Positions 4,693-6,095 of a stretch of 6,095 bases of DNA are shown one piece after another. A model generated the notes under the pieces. The model was not told where the DNA came from. It was given only the letters and a program-made list of their open reading frames with translations, and did not search any database. This stretch comes from JBOHRE01 sp050732635 (GTDB lineage Bacteria > Gemmatimonadota > Gemmatimonadetes > Longimicrobiales > RSA9): the NCBI GenBank assembly GCA_050732635.1, contig JBOHRE010000146.1, forward strand, positions 1-6,095, written 5' to 3'. How positions within the stretch are numbered: the first letter of the stretch is position 1; each line of letters begins with the position of its first letter. Position numbers and translations under genes: made by a program.

Positions 4693-5699
4693 GCGAAGAC
4701 CGCTTCGAGCTGTGGCTGCGGCAGCAGGCCGCGGGCTACAACGCGCCGCCAGATACGCCGCGTCAGCGGATCTGGCATCGGATCGCGGCGTTGCGCTCGT
4801 ACAACCGCCCTGGCGCCACGCCGCGCGCCGCGATCTGGGAGCAGATCGAGGCGTCGCGCGCCTACAACCGTCCGCCGGCGACGCCGCGGGAGGCGATGTG
4901 GCTACGCATCGATGCGGCGCGGGCCGACGCGCGTGGCGCACCCACGGTGGTGCCGCTGATGGCTGCGCGCAGCGCGCGGCTGCGCTCATGGACGATCCGC
5001 CTTTCGGCGCTCGCCGCGATGCTGCTGATCGGCATCGGCTTCGGCCGCTTCTGGTTCACGGGTGGGGAGCCGGCTGCGGTGCCGGGTGCGACACGCCCGG
5101 CGCCCGCGCTGGCGGGCCGCGATACGACGGCCGCGGACGCGACGAGCACGCTCGCCACGACCATCGAGGAGCACGCGACCGGCGCCGAGCGGGCGACAGC
5201 GCCGGGCGCCGACGCGCCCATCGACTCGCCCTCCGCCGGCCGCGAGAGCCCGCGCCTGGCAGCGGCGCCCGACCATGAGGCGGCGACGGACGAAGCAGCC
5301 GTCGCCACCGAGGGTGCCGCTGCCGGCGCGCTCTACCGCGTCGCGGCAGTGCGGACGTTCAGTCGCGCGGAAGCGCTGCTGACGTCGTTTCGCGCAGGTG
5401 GCACCGCGGATTCAGCCGGGACGGGGCCGGCGGATGAGCAGATCGCAGAGTGGGCGCGAGACCTTCTCGCGACCACGCGGCTGCTGCTGGACTCGCCGGC
5501 GAAGGAGGATCCGCAGGCGCTGGCGTTGCTGGCGGACCTCGAGCTGGTACTGGTTCAGCTCGTTCAGCTCGGTGGCGGTGGCGCTACCGGGGCGGAGCAG
5601 GAGTTGATCGAGGACGCCGTCCGTGATCGCAACCTGCTCCCGCGGATCCGGACGGTCGTGCCGGCCGGCAACGTGGCAATCGGAACACGAGGAGATTGA
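4689..5699 (+). CDS. Putative anti-sigma factor: membrane protein with triple 21-aa cytoplasmic repeat
   Basis: This 336-aa single-pass protein lies directly after the sigma gene with an ATGA overlap. That is the normal place for an anti-sigma factor and the main reason for the call. Residues 17-79 are three contiguous 21-aa repeats with invariant Y, N, P, T, P, R, W, I, A and R at unit positions 1, 2, 4, 7, 8, 9, 13, 16, 18 and 20. One membrane segment spans about 103-123 (IRLSALAAMLLIGIGFGRFWF), with basic residues just before it, so the repeats should be cytosolic. A low-complexity Ala/Thr/Pro-rich stretch at about 124-212 would be a periplasmic spacer. A helical C-terminal domain (about 214-326) contains TFSRAEALLTSFRAGG, WARDLLATTRLLLDSP and LLADLELVLVQLVQL. 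The HxxxCxxC zinc motif of ZAS anti-sigma factors is absent; there is no Cys at all. The ATG at 4689 is preferred to the GTG at 4683 because of the overlap. The function is inferred from position and topology. Confidence 0.7.
   Translation: MSEDRFELWLRQQAAGYNAPPDTPRQRIWHRIAALRSYNRPGATPRAAIWEQIEASRAYNRPPATPREAMWLRIDAARADARGAPTVVPLMAARSARLRSWTIRLSALAAMLLIGIGFGRFWFTGGEPAAVPGATRPAPALAGRDTTAADATSTLATTIEEHATGAERATAPGADAPIDSPSAGRESPRLAAAPDHEAATDEAAVATEGAAAGALYRVAAVRTFSRAEALLTSFRAGGTADSAGTGPADEQIAEWARDLLATTRLLLDSPAKEDPQALALLADLELVLVQLVQLGGGGATGAEQELIEDAVRDRNLLPRIRTVVPAGNVAIGTRGD
4737..4925 (+). repeat. Three tandem 63-bp in-frame repeats encoding YN-P-TPR-W-I-A-R units
   Basis: The units are 4737-4799, 4800-4862 and 4863-4925, each exactly 21 codons and without spacers. 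At protein level, unit 2 and unit 3 share 14 of 21 residues, units 1 and 3 share 12, and units 1 and 2 share 11. DNA identity is lower at third positions, so these are old duplications held by selection rather than a recent expansion. Confidence 0.85.
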
Positions 5700-5702
5700 C
5701 CC

Positions 5703-6095
5703 ATGATCAATAGAAACGCCGTCTCGATCGCAGTCCTGCTGCTCGCCGTGTCGGCTGGGGTGGGGCCCGGGCTGCTCAGGGCGCGCATGCAGGAGCCCGT
5801 TTCAGCGGTGGCGACGTCGCCCCGCGAGCAGGCACCCGCGCCCTGGGCGCGACAGGATCCGGCCGACTCGCTCTACCGCGCCGCACGTGAGGCGCTCAAC
5901 CACGGCAGCTTTCGTGAGGCCGCTACACTCTTCGCCCAGATCAGCAGCCGTTATCCACGCTCGCAGTACGCTGGCGACGCGCTCTACTTCGAGGCGTTCT
6001 CGCGCTATCGTGTGGGTGGCGATGAGAACCTGCGGCAAGCGCTCGCGGCGCTGGCGCTGCAGAGCGAGCTGCACCCGCGCGCCGCGACCCAGGGC
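5703..6095 (+). CDS. Exported TPR-type protein, N-terminal part (3' end outside window)
   Basis: The first 131 residues are visible and the frame is still open at the window end. A hydrophobic segment at about 7-25 after a short basic start (MINRN) is a signal peptide or anchor, so the protein is probably periplasmic. After a Pro/Ala linker, residues about 55-88 read as a TPR helix pair: DSLYRAAREALNHGSFREAA, then LFAQISSRYPRS. A second unit begins at about 89 with YAGDALYFEAFSRYRVG, resembling BamD/YbgF-like TPR repeats. AGGAG at 5690-5694 lies eight bases before the ATG, and only three bases separate it from the previous stop, so it belongs to the sigma operon. It may be a periplasmic partner or signal input for the membrane protein. 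In similar clusters I recall HEAT-repeat domains following such a TPR part, but that region is not in the window. Confidence 0.8.
   Translation, partial: MINRNAVSIAVLLLAVSAGVGPGLLRARMQEPVSAVATSPREQAPAPWARQDPADSLYRAAREALNHGSFREAATLFAQISSRYPRSQYAGDALYFEAFSRYRVGGDENLRQALAALALQSELHPRAATQG

Noticed and set aside
4162..4989. Minus-strand open frame of 275 codons opposite the sigma and anti-sigma genes
   Set aside because: It is the mirror of two genes with clear family features, its composition is Arg/Ala/Pro biased, and it has no motif of its own.
1..6095. Mobile elements, CRISPR arrays, riboswitches, attachment sites
   Set aside because: No transposase or integrase frame, no regularly spaced repeats and no recognisable riboswitch core were seen. 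The only tRNA is not followed by an integrase or a repeat of its 3' end in this window.

Overview
The window is GC-rich, tightly packed bacterial chromosome read entirely on the + strand. It carries no mobile-element, phage or CRISPR signature. The gene content and the style of the sigma-factor cluster at the right end suggest Gemmatimonadota. That placement rests on remembered family resemblance, not on a search, and is tentative.

Left block (1-2818) is a housekeeping operon: the 3' end of thiL (thiamine-monophosphate kinase), plsC (1-acylglycerol-3-phosphate acyltransferase), eno (enolase) and an ftsB/divIC-type divisome gene. thiL and plsC overlap by ATGA. eno follows plsC after 38 nt from a GTG start with a strong Shine-Dalgarno, and ftsB follows eno after 4 nt. 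Cofactor synthesis, phospholipid synthesis, glycolysis and division are thus probably co-transcribed. Eno next to ftsB is a common bacterial pairing.

Middle block (2819-3977) holds three units. The first is a 144-aa histone H1-like protein: 124 residues with no acidic side chain, then a short acidic heptad-patterned helix. It has its own strong ribosome binding site, a possible sigma-54-like promoter or dyad upstream, and a hairpin downstream. The second is an elongator-type tRNA-Met(CAT) with a clear sigma-70 promoter and a GC-rich hairpin terminator. The third is a 96-aa GNAT-fold protein of the short acetyltransferase family (YjdJ/NATD1 type).

Right block (3978-6095) is an ECF sigma-factor operon. 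It encodes the sigma factor, then a 336-aa single-pass membrane protein overlapping it by ATGA, then, after 3 nt, an exported TPR-type protein cut by the window end. The membrane protein takes the usual anti-sigma slot but lacks a zinc-binding anti-sigma motif. Its cytoplasmic side instead carries three contiguous 21-residue repeats sharing ten invariant residues. A plausible reading is a sigma / membrane sensor / periplasmic partner signalling module. The repeat-bearing putative anti-sigma protein and the H1-like protein with a coiled-coil tail are the two most interesting items.
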